In this document: positions 24,601 to 32,946 of the stretch, piece after piece
How the letters are laid out: every line of letters begins with the position of its first letter
Position numbering within the stretch: the first letter of the stretch is position 1
Origin: Actinoplanes sp. M2I2
GTDB lineage: Bacteria > Actinomycetota > Actinomycetes > Mycobacteriales > Micromonosporaceae
DNA length: 64,000 nucleotides
Reading direction: 5' to 3'
NCBI RefSeq assembly: GCF_023544445.1
Contig: NZ_JALPVJ010000030.1
Span: 31,894-95,893 of the forward strand
Made by a program: the position numbers and the translations under genes
Notes under the pieces: generated by a model
What the model saw: the letters and a program-made list of their open reading frames with translations, nothing else
Told to the model about the DNA's origin: nothing
Databases searched by the model: none

Positions 24601-25012
24601 CGAGCGCAACGTGCTGCGGTACCTGCCCGTCCCGGTCGAGGTGCGGCTGGCCGAGGGTGCTTCGGTCGCCGGCCTGCTGCGGGTCGTCGCGGCGGGCCTG
24701 CGGGCCGGCGCGCCGTTCCGGGTCTCCACGGCCACCGCCCTGCCCGCCCTCGACCTGCCGGTCGACGTGCGGGTGGAGGACGACGAGACGTTCGCCGCCG
24801 GGCTGCGCGGCGCGACCCGGGTACGGCTGCTCGGCGGCTCGGCCGAGGCCCTGGCCCGGGCCACCGGCGGACGTCCGGACCTCGCGGTCTGGTCGGGCCC
24901 GGTCACCGAGGCCGGCCGCGTCGAGATGCTGCCGTTCCTGCACGAGCAGGCCGTCAGCATCACGGCCCACCGCTTCGGCAACCCCGACAGGCTGGCCGAC
25001 GCGGCGCTGTAG
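21605..25012 (+). CDS. putA: bifunctional proline dehydrogenase / glutamate semialdehyde dehydrogenase
   Basis: A 1135-residue PutA. The FAD-dependent proline dehydrogenase barrel (residues about 100-440) shows NLLGEAVLGRGEATRRL, FVNLDMEEYKDLDLT, GIKVRLVKGANLPMEQ and YLIRRLEEGASSDNFM. The aldehyde dehydrogenase half (about 500-960) has VTPPWNFPVAIPAGS, ETSGKNAI and the nucleophile Cys in GHAGQKCSAAS. A C-terminal ALDH-like tail follows (about 960-1130). It converts proline through P5C to glutamate with FAD and NAD+. There is no DNA-binding RHH domain, so control lies with the divergent LysR protein. The ATG has GGAAGGA ten bases upstream; the longer open frame is not conserved. Confidence 0.95.
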   Translation: MSEVAQSPLVQADLADEAVALVRRWLHEASAIKTTGSAAQLAGVLRDPKGLAFTVGFVDGVVRPEDVRVSARALHTLAPDVPRFLPAPLRGAVRLGGLLAPVLPGVVVPIARRVLRHMVGHLIVDASDAKLGRAIARIRRRDVRLNVNLLGEAVLGRGEATRRLRETERLLGRDDVDYVSIKVSATVAPHNPWAFDEAVTEIVEQLTPLFTLAATARTRKFVNLDMEEYKDLDLTIAVFTRLLDKPELRDLEAGIVLQAYLPDALAAMIRLQEWAAARRADGGAGIKVRLVKGANLPMEQVEATVHGWPLATWGSKQETDTNYKRVLHYALHPDRIGNVRLGVAGHNLFDIAYAWLLAGRRGVREGIEFEMLLGMAEGQAEVVRREVGGLLLYTPVVRPEQFDVAIAYLIRRLEEGASSDNFMSAVFELDSDAGLFARERDRFLASLAELDETVPAPHRVADRHAALAAAEKGHFANTPDTDPSVASNRAEIREILQRVPASAIGVETIDTARVTDERRLDDRLGAAVAAATAWGAMTGAERGAVLHRIGEALESRRADLIEVMAAETGKTADQADPEVSEAIDFAHYYGELAAGLDTVDGAIAVPEKLTLVTPPWNFPVAIPAGSVLAALAAGSAVALKPAGPAERCGAVLADIIRPVLPDADLLTLVQVEEQALGKQLISHALVDRVVLTGAYETAELFRSFRPDLPLLAETSGKNAIIVTPSADLDLAVKDVISSAFGHAGQKCSAASLVILVGSVARSERFRHQLLDAARSLTVGWPTDPRSQVGPVIEPASGKLLDGLTKLGPGESWLLEPRNLDDTDRLWSPGIRDGVTRGSAYHRTEYFGPVLGIMTAETLDEAIDLVNDVDFGLTSGLHSLDPDELARWLDRVQAGNLYVNRGITGAIVRRQPFGGWKRSAVGPGTKAGGPNYLVGLSGWQTAESRADAKVDDVAVSALLTAAAKVLPADEARMLERAARSDAAAWKAEFGAATDVSGLWAERNVLRYLPVPVEVRLAEGASVAGLLRVVAAGLRAGAPFRVSTATALPALDLPVDVRVEDDETFAAGLRGATRVRLLGGSAEALARATGGRPDLAVWSGPVTEAGRVEMLPFLHEQAVSITAHRFGNPDRLADAAL

Positions 25013-25043
25013 AGCTCAGGGAAGTTCGTGGCCGTCCTCGGCG

Positions 25044-25658
25044 CTAGTACGCGTCGAGGGCGGCCACGTCCAGAGCGGCGTCGATCTCCGCGGCGGCGAC
25101 CTCGGTGCCCGACACGCTCTTGGCGATCTGCCCCGCACTGGGCACGTCCCGCTTGGCCGGCCAGGTCTCGGCCTGCCACAGCGACGACCGCACGAAGGCC
25201 CGCGCACAGTGCAGGAACAGCTCCTCCACGGTCACCTCGACCGCCAGGTCGGGCGTGACGCCCTTCATGGCCATCCGGTCCAGGTAGGGCGCCTCGGCGA
25301 CGATGCGGGCCCGGCCGTTGACCCGGATCGTGTCGCCCGAGCCCGGCACCAGGAACAGCAGCCCGACCCGCGGCCGCTCGAGCAGGTTGACCAGGCTGTC
25401 GAGCCGGCCGTTGCCCTTGCGGTTGGCGAAGGCCAGCGTGCGCTCGTCCAGCACGAGCACGCTGCCGGGCGGGTCGCCGCGCGGCGAGACGTCGCAGGTG
25501 CCGTCCGCGGCCGTCGTGGCCAGCAGGAAGAACGGGCTGAGCTCCAGGAACCGCCGCGACTCGGCATCGATGTGGTCGATGCCCTTCTCCGCGATGAAGC
25601 GCGGCGGCGGCGCGACGAACTCGCGGAGCTCCGCCTCGGTCGTGATGACCCTGGTCAT
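25044..25658 (-). CDS. PPOX-class FMN-dependent flavoprotein
   Basis: A 204-residue pyridoxamine 5'-phosphate oxidase-fold protein of the MSMEG_1061-like FMN subfamily. Signatures are SRRFLELSPFFLLATTAADGTCDVSPRGDPPG, FANRKGNGRLDSLVNLLERPRVGLLFLVPGSGDTIRVNG and FLHCARAFVRSSLW. Such split-barrel proteins bind FMN or F420 and reduce small molecules; the substrate is unknown. It is convergent with putA (31-base gap) and starts 36 bases after the stop of the dehydrogenase gene upstream on the same strand, so a two-gene unit is possible. Confidence 0.88.
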   Translation of the reverse strand: MTRVITTEAELREFVAPPPRFIAEKGIDHIDAESRRFLELSPFFLLATTAADGTCDVSPRGDPPGSVLVLDERTLAFANRKGNGRLDSLVNLLERPRVGLLFLVPGSGDTIRVNGRARIVAEAPYLDRMAMKGVTPDLAVEVTVEELFLHCARAFVRSSLWQAETWPAKRDVPSAGQIAKSVSGTEVAAAEIDAALDVAALDAY

Positions 25659-25694
25659 GTGATCTCCGTGTGCCGGCCCGACAGGACGGCCAAC

Positions 25695-26636
25695 CTAACC
25701 TTCGACGACGTTGCGCAGCGAACGGCCCTCCCGGAATGCGACCAAGTTCTCGCTGAGCAGGTCGTCGGCGCCGAGCGGGCGGCCGCCGGCGACGTGCGGG
25801 GTGATGATGACGTTGGGCTCGTTCCACAGGCCGGACGACTCGGGCAGCGGCTCGGTCTCGAAGACGTCGAGCGCGGCCCCGCCGATGCTCCCGTCCTCCA
25901 GCGCGTCGAGCAGCGCCTCCTCATCGAGCGTGGTGCCGCGGCCCACGTTGACCACCCAGGCGTGCTCGGGCAGCCGGTCGAAGACGTCGGCGTTCAGCGC
26001 GTGCCTGGTCTCGGGGCTCGCGGGCAGGATGGCGATCAGCACGTCCGTCTCCGGCAACAGCCGTGGGAGGTCGGCCTCGGTCACCACGTCGACGCCGGCG
26101 CGGGTGCCGGCGGTACGGGCCACGCCGGTCACCTCGGCCCCGAGCGCCTTGAGGTGGGGCGCCAGCACGGCGGCGATGCTGCCGAAGCCCCACACGACCA
26201 CGTTCGCGTCGCGCAGGGTGTAGAACTGCCGGGTCTGCGGGGCGGCCTGGAGCTCGCGCATCTCCTCGGCCCAGTGACGCGCGGCCTGGGCCCGCAGCAG
26301 CACGTGCAGGTGCCGGACGGCGGCCAGGGTCAGCGCGAGGGTGTGCTCGGCGACCGTCTCGTCGTGCAGGCCCCGGCCCGAGGTGAGCACCACGTCCGGT
26401 CCGAAGCCGGCCGCGAGCACCGCGTCGGGCCCGGCCGCCAGCGTCTGCACCCAGCGCACCTGCTTGAGCCGCTGGGCGGCGTCGCGGAGCTGGTCGCCGG
26501 GGTTGTTCCACACCACGAGCGCCTCGGCGTCGGTGTGCTCCTCGGGGATCGGGCGCCCGGCGGCGTAGCGCACGGCGGTCACGCCCTCGGGAAGTCGCGG
26601 GTCGAGGACGGCGCTGTCGGGCAGCAGAATCTTCAT
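25695..26636 (-). CDS. D-2-hydroxyacid dehydrogenase
   Basis: A 313-residue NAD(P)-dependent dehydrogenase of the phosphoglycerate/glyoxylate reductase type. The Rossmann segment is VVVWGFGSIAAVLAPHLKALGAEVTGV. The catalytic Arg is in VVNVGRGTTLDEEALLDAL, the Glu in LDVFETEPLPESSGLW and the His in ITPHVAGG. It reduces a 2-oxo acid or oxidises the D-2-hydroxy acid. The ATG at 26636 lies only 24 bases from the GTG of the divergent aminotransferase gene, with leaderless promoters likely. The two enzymes could share an amino/oxo acid pathway (inference). Confidence 0.9.
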   Translation of the reverse strand: MKILLPDSAVLDPRLPEGVTAVRYAAGRPIPEEHTDAEALVVWNNPGDQLRDAAQRLKQVRWVQTLAAGPDAVLAAGFGPDVVLTSGRGLHDETVAEHTLALTLAAVRHLHVLLRAQAARHWAEEMRELQAAPQTRQFYTLRDANVVVWGFGSIAAVLAPHLKALGAEVTGVARTAGTRAGVDVVTEADLPRLLPETDVLIAILPASPETRHALNADVFDRLPEHAWVVNVGRGTTLDEEALLDALEDGSIGGAALDVFETEPLPESSGLWNEPNVIITPHVAGGRPLGADDLLSENLVAFREGRSLRNVVEG

Positions 26637-26643
26637 GGACCCC

Positions 26644-26653
26644 AGACTAGATT
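26644..26653. promoter_or_regulatory. overlapping -10 boxes of two leaderless divergent genes
   Basis: The 24-bp gap holds AGACTAGATT. On the plus strand TAGATT (26648-26653) lies seven bases before the GTG start. On the minus strand TAGTCT (26649-26644) lies seven bases before the ATG start. That spacing places both transcription starts at or next to the start codons. The two -10 boxes share two bases, so firing of one promoter should exclude the other. Confidence 0.5.
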
Positions 26654-26660
26654 CGGCACC

Positions 26661-27752
26661 GTGACGATTGTCCAGTTCGAGCACCGGCCGGGCCTCCTCG
26701 ACCTCGGGTGGGGCCATCCCCGGCCGGAGCTGCTGCCCGTGGACGCGTGGTCGCGGGCCGGGGCGCAGACCCTCGGGACGTACGGGTGGCAGGCGCTCGC
26801 CTATGGGCACGCCACCGGCCCGGCGCCCCTGGTCGACTGGCTCTGCGACCACCTCGGCGACGCCACCGCCGAGCAGACCTTCGTGACCGCCGGCGCCTCG
26901 CACGGGCTCGCGCTGCTGACCCAGCTGCTGGCCGAGCCGGGCGACGTGGTGCTGGTCGACTCCCCCACGTACCACCTGGCCTTCAAGATCCTGACCGACC
27001 ACGGGGTGCGGCTGGTCCGGGCGCCGGCCGACGAGCACGGCCTGCTGCCCGCCGAGACGGCGGCGCTGGCCCGGTCGCTCGACGCCGTCTTCCTCTACCT
27101 GGTGCCGACGTTCGGCAACCCGACCGGTCGCAGCCTGCCGCTGGACCGCCGGCGTGAGCTGGTCTCGGTGGGGGTGCCGATCGTCGAGGACGACACCTAC
27201 CGCGAGCTGTCGTACGGCGAGCCCGCGCCGCCCGCGCTCTGGCGGCTGGCCGGGGAGGAAGGGGTCGTCCGGCTGGGCTCCTTCGCCAAGACCGTCGCGC
27301 CCGGCCTGCGGCTGGGCTGGATCAACGCGTCGCCGATCCTGGTCGAGCGCCTGGCCCGGCTCGGTTACGTGCACAGCGGGGGCGGCGTCAACCATGCGGT
27401 CGCGCTGACCATGGCCTCGTTCGGCGCCTCGGGGGCGTACGACCGGCATGTGGCCGGGCTGCGCGAGGCCTACCGCGAGCAGCGTGACGCTCTGACCGGC
27501 GCGTTGCGGGTGCCGGCCCCGGACGGTGGCTGGTTCGTCTGGCTCCGGCTGCCGGACGGCGTCGACGCCGAGGCGCTGCTGCCGGTGGCCGAGGAGCACG
27601 GCACCTCGTTCCTGCCCGGCCCGGTGTTCTACGCCGGCGGCGGCGCGGGCTCGGAGCACGTACGCCTGAGCTTCTCGCACCTGCCGCCGGCCGGCCTGGC
27701 CGAGGCGGCCGCCCGCCTGACCGCCGCCATCGACGCGGCGGCCGGCCGCTGA
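26661..27752 (+). CDS. PLP-dependent class I/II aminotransferase
   Basis: A 363-residue fold-type I aminotransferase. Substrate and cofactor segments include FVTAGASHGLALLTQLL, DVVLVDSPTYH, YLVPTFGNPTGRSLP, VEDDTYRELSYGE, the Schiff-base Lys in GSFAKTVAPGLRLGW, and the carboxylate-binding Arg in VRLSFSH. It resembles the aminotransferase part of MocR proteins without the GntR domain (2-aminoadipate/aromatic transaminase branch). The GTG at 26661 gives a probable leaderless transcript. It is divergent from the D-2-hydroxyacid dehydrogenase gene. Confidence 0.9.
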   Translation: MTIVQFEHRPGLLDLGWGHPRPELLPVDAWSRAGAQTLGTYGWQALAYGHATGPAPLVDWLCDHLGDATAEQTFVTAGASHGLALLTQLLAEPGDVVLVDSPTYHLAFKILTDHGVRLVRAPADEHGLLPAETAALARSLDAVFLYLVPTFGNPTGRSLPLDRRRELVSVGVPIVEDDTYRELSYGEPAPPALWRLAGEEGVVRLGSFAKTVAPGLRLGWINASPILVERLARLGYVHSGGGVNHAVALTMASFGASGAYDRHVAGLREAYREQRDALTGALRVPAPDGGWFVWLRLPDGVDAEALLPVAEEHGTSFLPGPVFYAGGGAGSEHVRLSFSHLPPAGLAEAAARLTAAIDAAAGR

Positions 27753-27780
27753 CCGGGGTCGGCAGACGCGGGACCGGCCG

Positions 27781-30372
27781 TCATCCGTTCCCGGCGACTC
27801 CCCCGCGTAGCAAGCCCAGGTCGCGGGCCCGGCGGACGGCCTCGTTGCGCCGGGTCACGGCGAGCTTGCGCAGCACTCCCCGCACGTGGGTCTTCACGGT
27901 GTTGACCGAGACGTACATGGTGCGAGCTATCTCCTCCGTGGACAGCAACTGGGCCAGGTGACCGAGAACCTCGGTTTCCTTGGCGGTGAGCGGCTCGACG
28001 ACCATCGGGGACGTCGCCGCGCCGGCCGCCGGAGCGGTCGCCGGCGAGGCACCCAGCCAGTCGTGGCGCACACTGAGGTTGCGCTCCTCCCGCAGGAAGC
28101 GTCGCAGCAGGGGTGACGCCTCTATGAGCGGGCGGCGCAGTCGTTCGGCCTCGGCCAGCGTGAGCGCCTTCTGCAGGGCCCGGCGAGCCCGGTCGCGGTG
28201 GCCATCGGTGAGGTCGGCGCCCGCCAGCACCAGCCAGCCGTCGACGCGCATGTCGACCGGCAGATCCGGGTCGCCGGTCAGAGCGGCCACCGTGGACCGC
28301 GCGCGATCGGTGTCTCCGGCAGCGAGCGCGGCCGTGGCCTCGGCGAGGGCATGCTGATCGGTGTTTCCCGGCGCCCTCGGAAAGGTGCCGGGCGCGAGCA
28401 GCGCTGTGTGCGCCAGTCCGAGGAGCTCGCCGAGCCAGGACGGCATCCCGTCGCGCGGCTGCTCGAGCACTTCGGCTGCCCGCGCGACATCGCCGCGAGC
28501 CCGGTGGATCCGCGCCCTCACCAGCGTCAGCAGACCGGTCAGGAGCGCGTCGGGGCGGGCAGTCAGCCGCACGCCGGTGCGCTCGCTGTGCAGCCGGGCG
28601 GCGGCCAGGTCGTACTCGTCGGCACCGACCCAGGCCAGCGCGAGCTCAGGAGCGGCGGACAGCGGCCCACCGTTCCCGGCCGAGTGCTCCAGAGCCTGAC
28701 GCGCGTGTTCGCCGGCCCGCCGCAACCGGCCCGTCAGCGCCTCGGCCAGAGCGAGGCCACCGAGCAGGTCGTGCGCCTCACCGGCGAAGGTCCCCGGGTC
28801 ATCGGCGACCACCTGGAACACCTGCCTGGCCCCGGTAAGGTCGTGCCGTAGTAAGAGGCTTTCACCCCGGGCGAGGCGGATGCGGGCGGACAGCTTGGCC
28901 GGCACTGCGGCGCCGGCCGCCAGTGCCGCGTCCAGAGCGTGCCAGGCGCTCTCGGCCGCCCCGGCCCGATCGTCGGGGGCCGCCCGAGCCAGCTCGACGG
29001 TCGCCAGACACAGCGGCAGTCCTGGATCCCGCGCCGCGCCGGCCATTTCGGCCGCCCGCAGCAGGTGCTTGGCGCATGCCTCCTGGTCGCCGAGATGGTG
29101 GGCGACGGCGGCGTGCACGACGGCAGCTTCGGCGGTGTCCAATTCCGGAGGCAACGGCGTGAAGGCCCGGGCGCACCGGTCGGCCTCGGGACCGTCGAGA
29201 AAGCAGGCGATCACCATGCCGCGCACGACGCCCGTGGCAGCGAGTTCCCACTCCCCGGCCCGCACGGCGTACGGGATCGCCGCGAGCCAGCGGCCGGACG
29301 CGGCGTACCAGCGAGCGGCGCGGCGGTGCAGGCCGGCGATCCTTTCCTCCGGGACGGTGGACAGGACGTCCAGCAGCACGGCCCGTACCTGGGGATGGTG
29401 CAGGTACGACCGCTCGTCGGCGACCGCCACGGTAACGAAAACTCCTTCGTGCGCGAGCCGGTCGAGCACTTGGACGGCGTCTCGCCGACCGGTCAGCTCC
29501 ACCGCCAGCCCGGCCGGCAACTGCTCGGCCACGCAGGTGGACAAAAGCAACTCCCGGGTCGCTGGGGTCTGCTCGGCCAGCAGCTCGGTACGGATGTATT
29601 CGGCCAGTTCGGAGGACACCTGCTCGACGTCCGGGCCCCGGTGGGCGCGCGCCTCCAACCGCAGCGCGGCGGCCCAGCCGTTGGTCTGCGCGGTGAGCGC
29701 GGCCGCCGCGGCCGCCTCCACCGGACTGCCGTGCGCGGCCAGCAACGCCTGCGCCTCGACCGGGGTGAACGCCAGCTCGGTGTGCCGGATCTCGGTGACC
29801 GACCCGGCCAGCCGGTGACGGTGCAGCGGCAGCGGCGGGTCGACGCGGCCGACCAGGACGACCCGCAGCTGCGCGCCCGCGTGCTCGATCAGGAACTGCA
29901 GGCCGTCGACGACGGACTCGCGGGCGAGCACGTGGGCGTTGTCGAGTACCAGGACGGCCGGCTCGGAACGGGCCGCGAGACCGACAGCCAGGCGCACCAG
30001 GAAGGACCGGTCCACAGCGTCGGCGTCGGCGTGCCGGCGGCGCGCCGGAACCTCCACGCCGCACCGGTCGAGCGCAGCGACCACGTACGACCAGAAGACA
30101 CCCGGCTGGTCGTCGGCCGGCTCCAACGTCAGCCAGGCCACCCGGCGGCCCGCGCGGCCGGTGGCCGCCCAGTCCGCGACCAACGTGCTCTTGCCCGATC
30201 CGGCCGGCCCGATCACCGTCGTCAGGCGCCGGGCCGGCCCGGCATCGAGCCGGTCCCGGAGACGCTCGCGAACCACCCACCAGGGCGGGAGCCCCGGTGG
30301 GTCCAGTTTGACGGTCATGATCGGATCGCCGTCGGGCGCCGTCGTCGTATCGGTAGCGGTCTCCTCGGTCAT
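27781..30372 (-). CDS. MalT/LAL-type LuxR family regulator
   Basis: An 863-residue STAND ATPase regulator. Walker A GPAGSGKS is at residues 55-62, Walker B is in PAVLVLDNAH, and helical ATPase/winged-helix segments follow. A long TPR-like middle (about 380-770) precedes the LuxR HTH at the C-terminus (about 797-855, LTAKETEVLGHLAQLLSTEEIA, SVNTVKTHVRGVLRKL). Such proteins sense an inducer, oligomerise on ATP binding and activate transcription. The ATG at 30372 is chosen; the upstream frame is not conserved. It is divergent from a second LAL regulator across about 320 bp that contains a nested palindrome. Confidence 0.9.
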   Translation of the reverse strand: MTEETATDTTTAPDGDPIMTVKLDPPGLPPWWVVRERLRDRLDAGPARRLTTVIGPAGSGKSTLVADWAATGRAGRRVAWLTLEPADDQPGVFWSYVVAALDRCGVEVPARRRHADADAVDRSFLVRLAVGLAARSEPAVLVLDNAHVLARESVVDGLQFLIEHAGAQLRVVLVGRVDPPLPLHRHRLAGSVTEIRHTELAFTPVEAQALLAAHGSPVEAAAAAALTAQTNGWAAALRLEARAHRGPDVEQVSSELAEYIRTELLAEQTPATRELLLSTCVAEQLPAGLAVELTGRRDAVQVLDRLAHEGVFVTVAVADERSYLHHPQVRAVLLDVLSTVPEERIAGLHRRAARWYAASGRWLAAIPYAVRAGEWELAATGVVRGMVIACFLDGPEADRCARAFTPLPPELDTAEAAVVHAAVAHHLGDQEACAKHLLRAAEMAGAARDPGLPLCLATVELARAAPDDRAGAAESAWHALDAALAAGAAVPAKLSARIRLARGESLLLRHDLTGARQVFQVVADDPGTFAGEAHDLLGGLALAEALTGRLRRAGEHARQALEHSAGNGGPLSAAPELALAWVGADEYDLAAARLHSERTGVRLTARPDALLTGLLTLVRARIHRARGDVARAAEVLEQPRDGMPSWLGELLGLAHTALLAPGTFPRAPGNTDQHALAEATAALAAGDTDRARSTVAALTGDPDLPVDMRVDGWLVLAGADLTDGHRDRARRALQKALTLAEAERLRRPLIEASPLLRRFLREERNLSVRHDWLGASPATAPAAGAATSPMVVEPLTAKETEVLGHLAQLLSTEEIARTMYVSVNTVKTHVRGVLRKLAVTRRNEAVRRARDLGLLRGGVAGNG

Positions 30373-30485
30373 CACGATTCCTACCCCCACACCACTACCC
30401 TCGCGACAGCGCCGATCGCCCACCCGCGATCCGCGTCTCGTCACTGAGCGAGGCGCCAGTCTCAACGCAGAGTTTCCTACCGATC

Positions 30486-30523
30486 TTCGGATGTCTCATC
30501 ACCCATGCTGGGTGATATCCGAA
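30486..30523. promoter_or_regulatory. nested palindrome between two LAL regulators
   Basis: The inner inverted repeat is ATCACCCA-TGC-TGGGTGAT (arms 30498-30505 and 30509-30516). An outer pair TTCGGAT (30486-30492) and ATCCGAA (30517-30523) encloses it, with five bases on the left side and none on the right. All arms are perfect. It is 113 bases from one start and 167 from the other. It looks like a composite operator for one or both LuxR-type proteins. Confidence 0.65.
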
Positions 30524-30690
30524 TGTGGCGAGCCACGTCGGCTATGCGCAGGTCGCGAAGGGCCCCGCTGGGCGCAAGATGTGCGACACGGCATTGCATC
30601 CGCTGCACAGAGTGCGATTGAGTGGTTACTCGATCTCGCCGCCGGCCCTCGGCCGGCGCGGACGCGACGGCGAACGGGGCATTCGGCCGG

Positions 30691-32838
30691 ATGATGCGAG
30701 AGGAGCACGTGCCACGCCGCAGGCTGATCGGGGATCTGGCCGCGGTGCACGACGACGTGCCGTTGATCCTGCTGATCGCCGCCCCCGGCTATGGCAAAAC
30801 GCTCACCCTGCGCCAGTGGGCGGCCGCCGACCCACGTCCGTTCGCGTGGCTCGACATCGAGCCGGACGACGCCGAACCGGCCCGCCTGCTGCGCCGGATC
30901 GCCCGCGCGCTGCACCCTCTTCGCCCGGCCGGCGACCCGGCCTGGCGGGCGCTGTCGCAGCCCACCGGCGACATGGCCGAGGTCGGGCCCGCGTTCTTCG
31001 CCGGTTCGCCGGGCCGGCCGTGGCTACTGGTCCTCGACAACCTCCAGGTGATCCGCAACAGCCCGGCCCAGCGGGCGGTCATCGCCCTGGCCGAGCGGCT
31101 GCCGTCCGGCTGCCACCTGGTGGTCGCCGCCCGTACCCGGCTCGGCCTGCACATCGGCGGCCTGCGGGCCGAGGGCCGGTGCGCGGAGTTCGGCCCCGAC
31201 GAGCTGCGGCTGTCCACGACGGAGTCGCTCGACGTCATCCACAACTCCGGCGTCCGGCTCGCCCCCGACCGGGCTCGCGCGCTGGCCCGCCGGCTCGGCG
31301 GCTGGCCGGCCGGGGTCTATCTCTCCGCTCTGACCCTGCAGGGCCGGGCCGACGTGGCGCACACCGCCGACCGCCTCTCCGGTGCCGACCCGTACCTCTC
31401 GGAGTACTTCTGCGATGTCGTGCTGGCCGCGGAGTCCGCCGACACCGTGCGGTTCCTGATGCGGACCGCCCTGCTCGACCCCATGTCGGCCGGTCTGTGC
31501 GACGCGGCCCTGCGCCGGCACGGATCCGGCCAGACCCTGGCCGGGCTGGCCGCCCGCAACGTCTTCGTCGCCCCGGTCGACTCGGCCGTCCGCTCGTACC
31601 GCTACCACCCGACCTTCCGGGAGATGCTGCTGGCCGAGCTGCGCCGCCGGGAACCGGCCGCCGAGAAGGGCATTCACCAGCGGGCCGCAGCCTGGTACGA
31701 GCGACGCGAACAGACCGACACCGCGGTGCGGCACGCGGCGGCGGCCGGCGACCTGGGGTCGGTCGAACGCCTGGTCGGCCGGTACGCACGGCGACTGGTC
31801 GACGACGGCCGGGCCGAGGCCGTCGCGGCCACCCTGGACACGCTGGGCCGCGACGCGATCGACAAGAACCCCGGGCTGGCGGCGCAGGCCGGTTGGGTCT
31901 ACGCCTTCGCCGGGCGGCGTTCGCTGCCGGCCACCTGCCTGGCCGCGGCGACCGCGGCCATCGCCCCCGACAAGCCGCGGGCGATGGCCGCCGTGGATCG
32001 CCTGCGGGTCGCGCTTGCCCCGGGCGGGGTGGACAACATGCTCGGGTACGCCCGGCGGGCCGCCCGGCCCGAGCGGCCCGGGTCGGACTGGTACCAGGTC
32101 ACGACCGTCCTGCTGGGCGTGGCCGAGGAACTCACCGGCAACACCGTGCTGGCCATGACCCGGTACGTCCGGGCGGCACGGGCCGACGGGGAGAACCGCA
32201 TGGCGGCCGCGCTCGCCCTGGCCGGCCTGGCCTGGCAGGCCGCCGACGCCGGCGACGACGCGACCGCCACCGCGTACGCGAAGGAGTCGGCCGACCACCT
32301 CGGCGCCGGGCGGCATGCCGGTGGCTGGTCGGCCCTCACCCACCTGATCTGCGCCCGGGTCGCGCTGACGTCCGGCGACCACTCGGCCTGGGAAAGCTCG
32401 ATCGACCAGGCCGGCCCGGCGATCCGGAGCGCCCGCGCCTTCCCGTGGCTGGCCGCCGCGGCCTCGATCCGGCTGACCCAGCTCCTGCTGGAGGCCGGCG
32501 AGGTCGGCGGCGCCCGGGAGGCCGCGGCCGGCGCCCGGCTGGCGCTGGCCGAGCTCGGCACGTCCGGCGTGCTGGCCGAACGGTTCCGGGCCGCCACGAC
32601 CGAGCTGAACCGCCGCTCCGCGGGGACGGACACCGAGAACGTGTTCGGCCTGACCACGGCCGAGCTGCGGGTGCTGCACCTGCTGCCCACCCACCTCACC
32701 CTGAGCCAGATCGCCGAGGACATGCGGCTGTCCCGCAACACGGTGAAGACGCAGGTCGCTGCCGTGTACCGGAAGTTGAACGCACCCGGCCGGGCCGAGG
32801 CGGTGCGGCAGGGACGCGATGCCGGCCTGCTCGGCTGA
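30691..32838 (+). CDS. second MalT/LAL-type LuxR family regulator
   Basis: A regulator of about 715 residues with the same plan as its divergent neighbour but shorter. Walker A APGYGKT lies near the N-terminus, then FAWLDIEPDDAEPARLLRRIARAL and Walker B in WLLVLDNLQVI. A helical repeat region follows, and the C-terminal LuxR HTH is LTTAELRVLHLLPTHLTLSQIAEDM, RNTVKTQVAAVYRKL. The start is uncertain: ATG 30691/30694, GTG 30709 (AGGAG close by) or GTG 30622 (no ribosome site). It precedes the DUF1269 and sulfatase genes and may control them. A near-palindrome (CTCATTCCCGCGGGATGAG, about 32851-32869) follows the stop. Confidence 0.87.
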   Translation: MMREEHVPRRRLIGDLAAVHDDVPLILLIAAPGYGKTLTLRQWAAADPRPFAWLDIEPDDAEPARLLRRIARALHPLRPAGDPAWRALSQPTGDMAEVGPAFFAGSPGRPWLLVLDNLQVIRNSPAQRAVIALAERLPSGCHLVVAARTRLGLHIGGLRAEGRCAEFGPDELRLSTTESLDVIHNSGVRLAPDRARALARRLGGWPAGVYLSALTLQGRADVAHTADRLSGADPYLSEYFCDVVLAAESADTVRFLMRTALLDPMSAGLCDAALRRHGSGQTLAGLAARNVFVAPVDSAVRSYRYHPTFREMLLAELRRREPAAEKGIHQRAAAWYERREQTDTAVRHAAAAGDLGSVERLVGRYARRLVDDGRAEAVAATLDTLGRDAIDKNPGLAAQAGWVYAFAGRRSLPATCLAAATAAIAPDKPRAMAAVDRLRVALAPGGVDNMLGYARRAARPERPGSDWYQVTTVLLGVAEELTGNTVLAMTRYVRAARADGENRMAAALALAGLAWQAADAGDDATATAYAKESADHLGAGRHAGGWSALTHLICARVALTSGDHSAWESSIDQAGPAIRSARAFPWLAAAASIRLTQLLLEAGEVGGAREAAAGARLALAELGTSGVLAERFRAATTELNRRSAGTDTENVFGLTTAELRVLHLLPTHLTLSQIAEDMRLSRNTVKTQVAAVYRKLNAPGRAEAVRQGRDAGLLG

Positions 32839-32946
32839 GCCGGCGGCTCATTCCCGCGGGATGAGGAAACGGCGCGACGGCCGGGACACGCTCGGTGGGC
32901 GTCGCCGGATCCGGCGCGTCTCACCGACACAAGGAGGTAACCCGCC

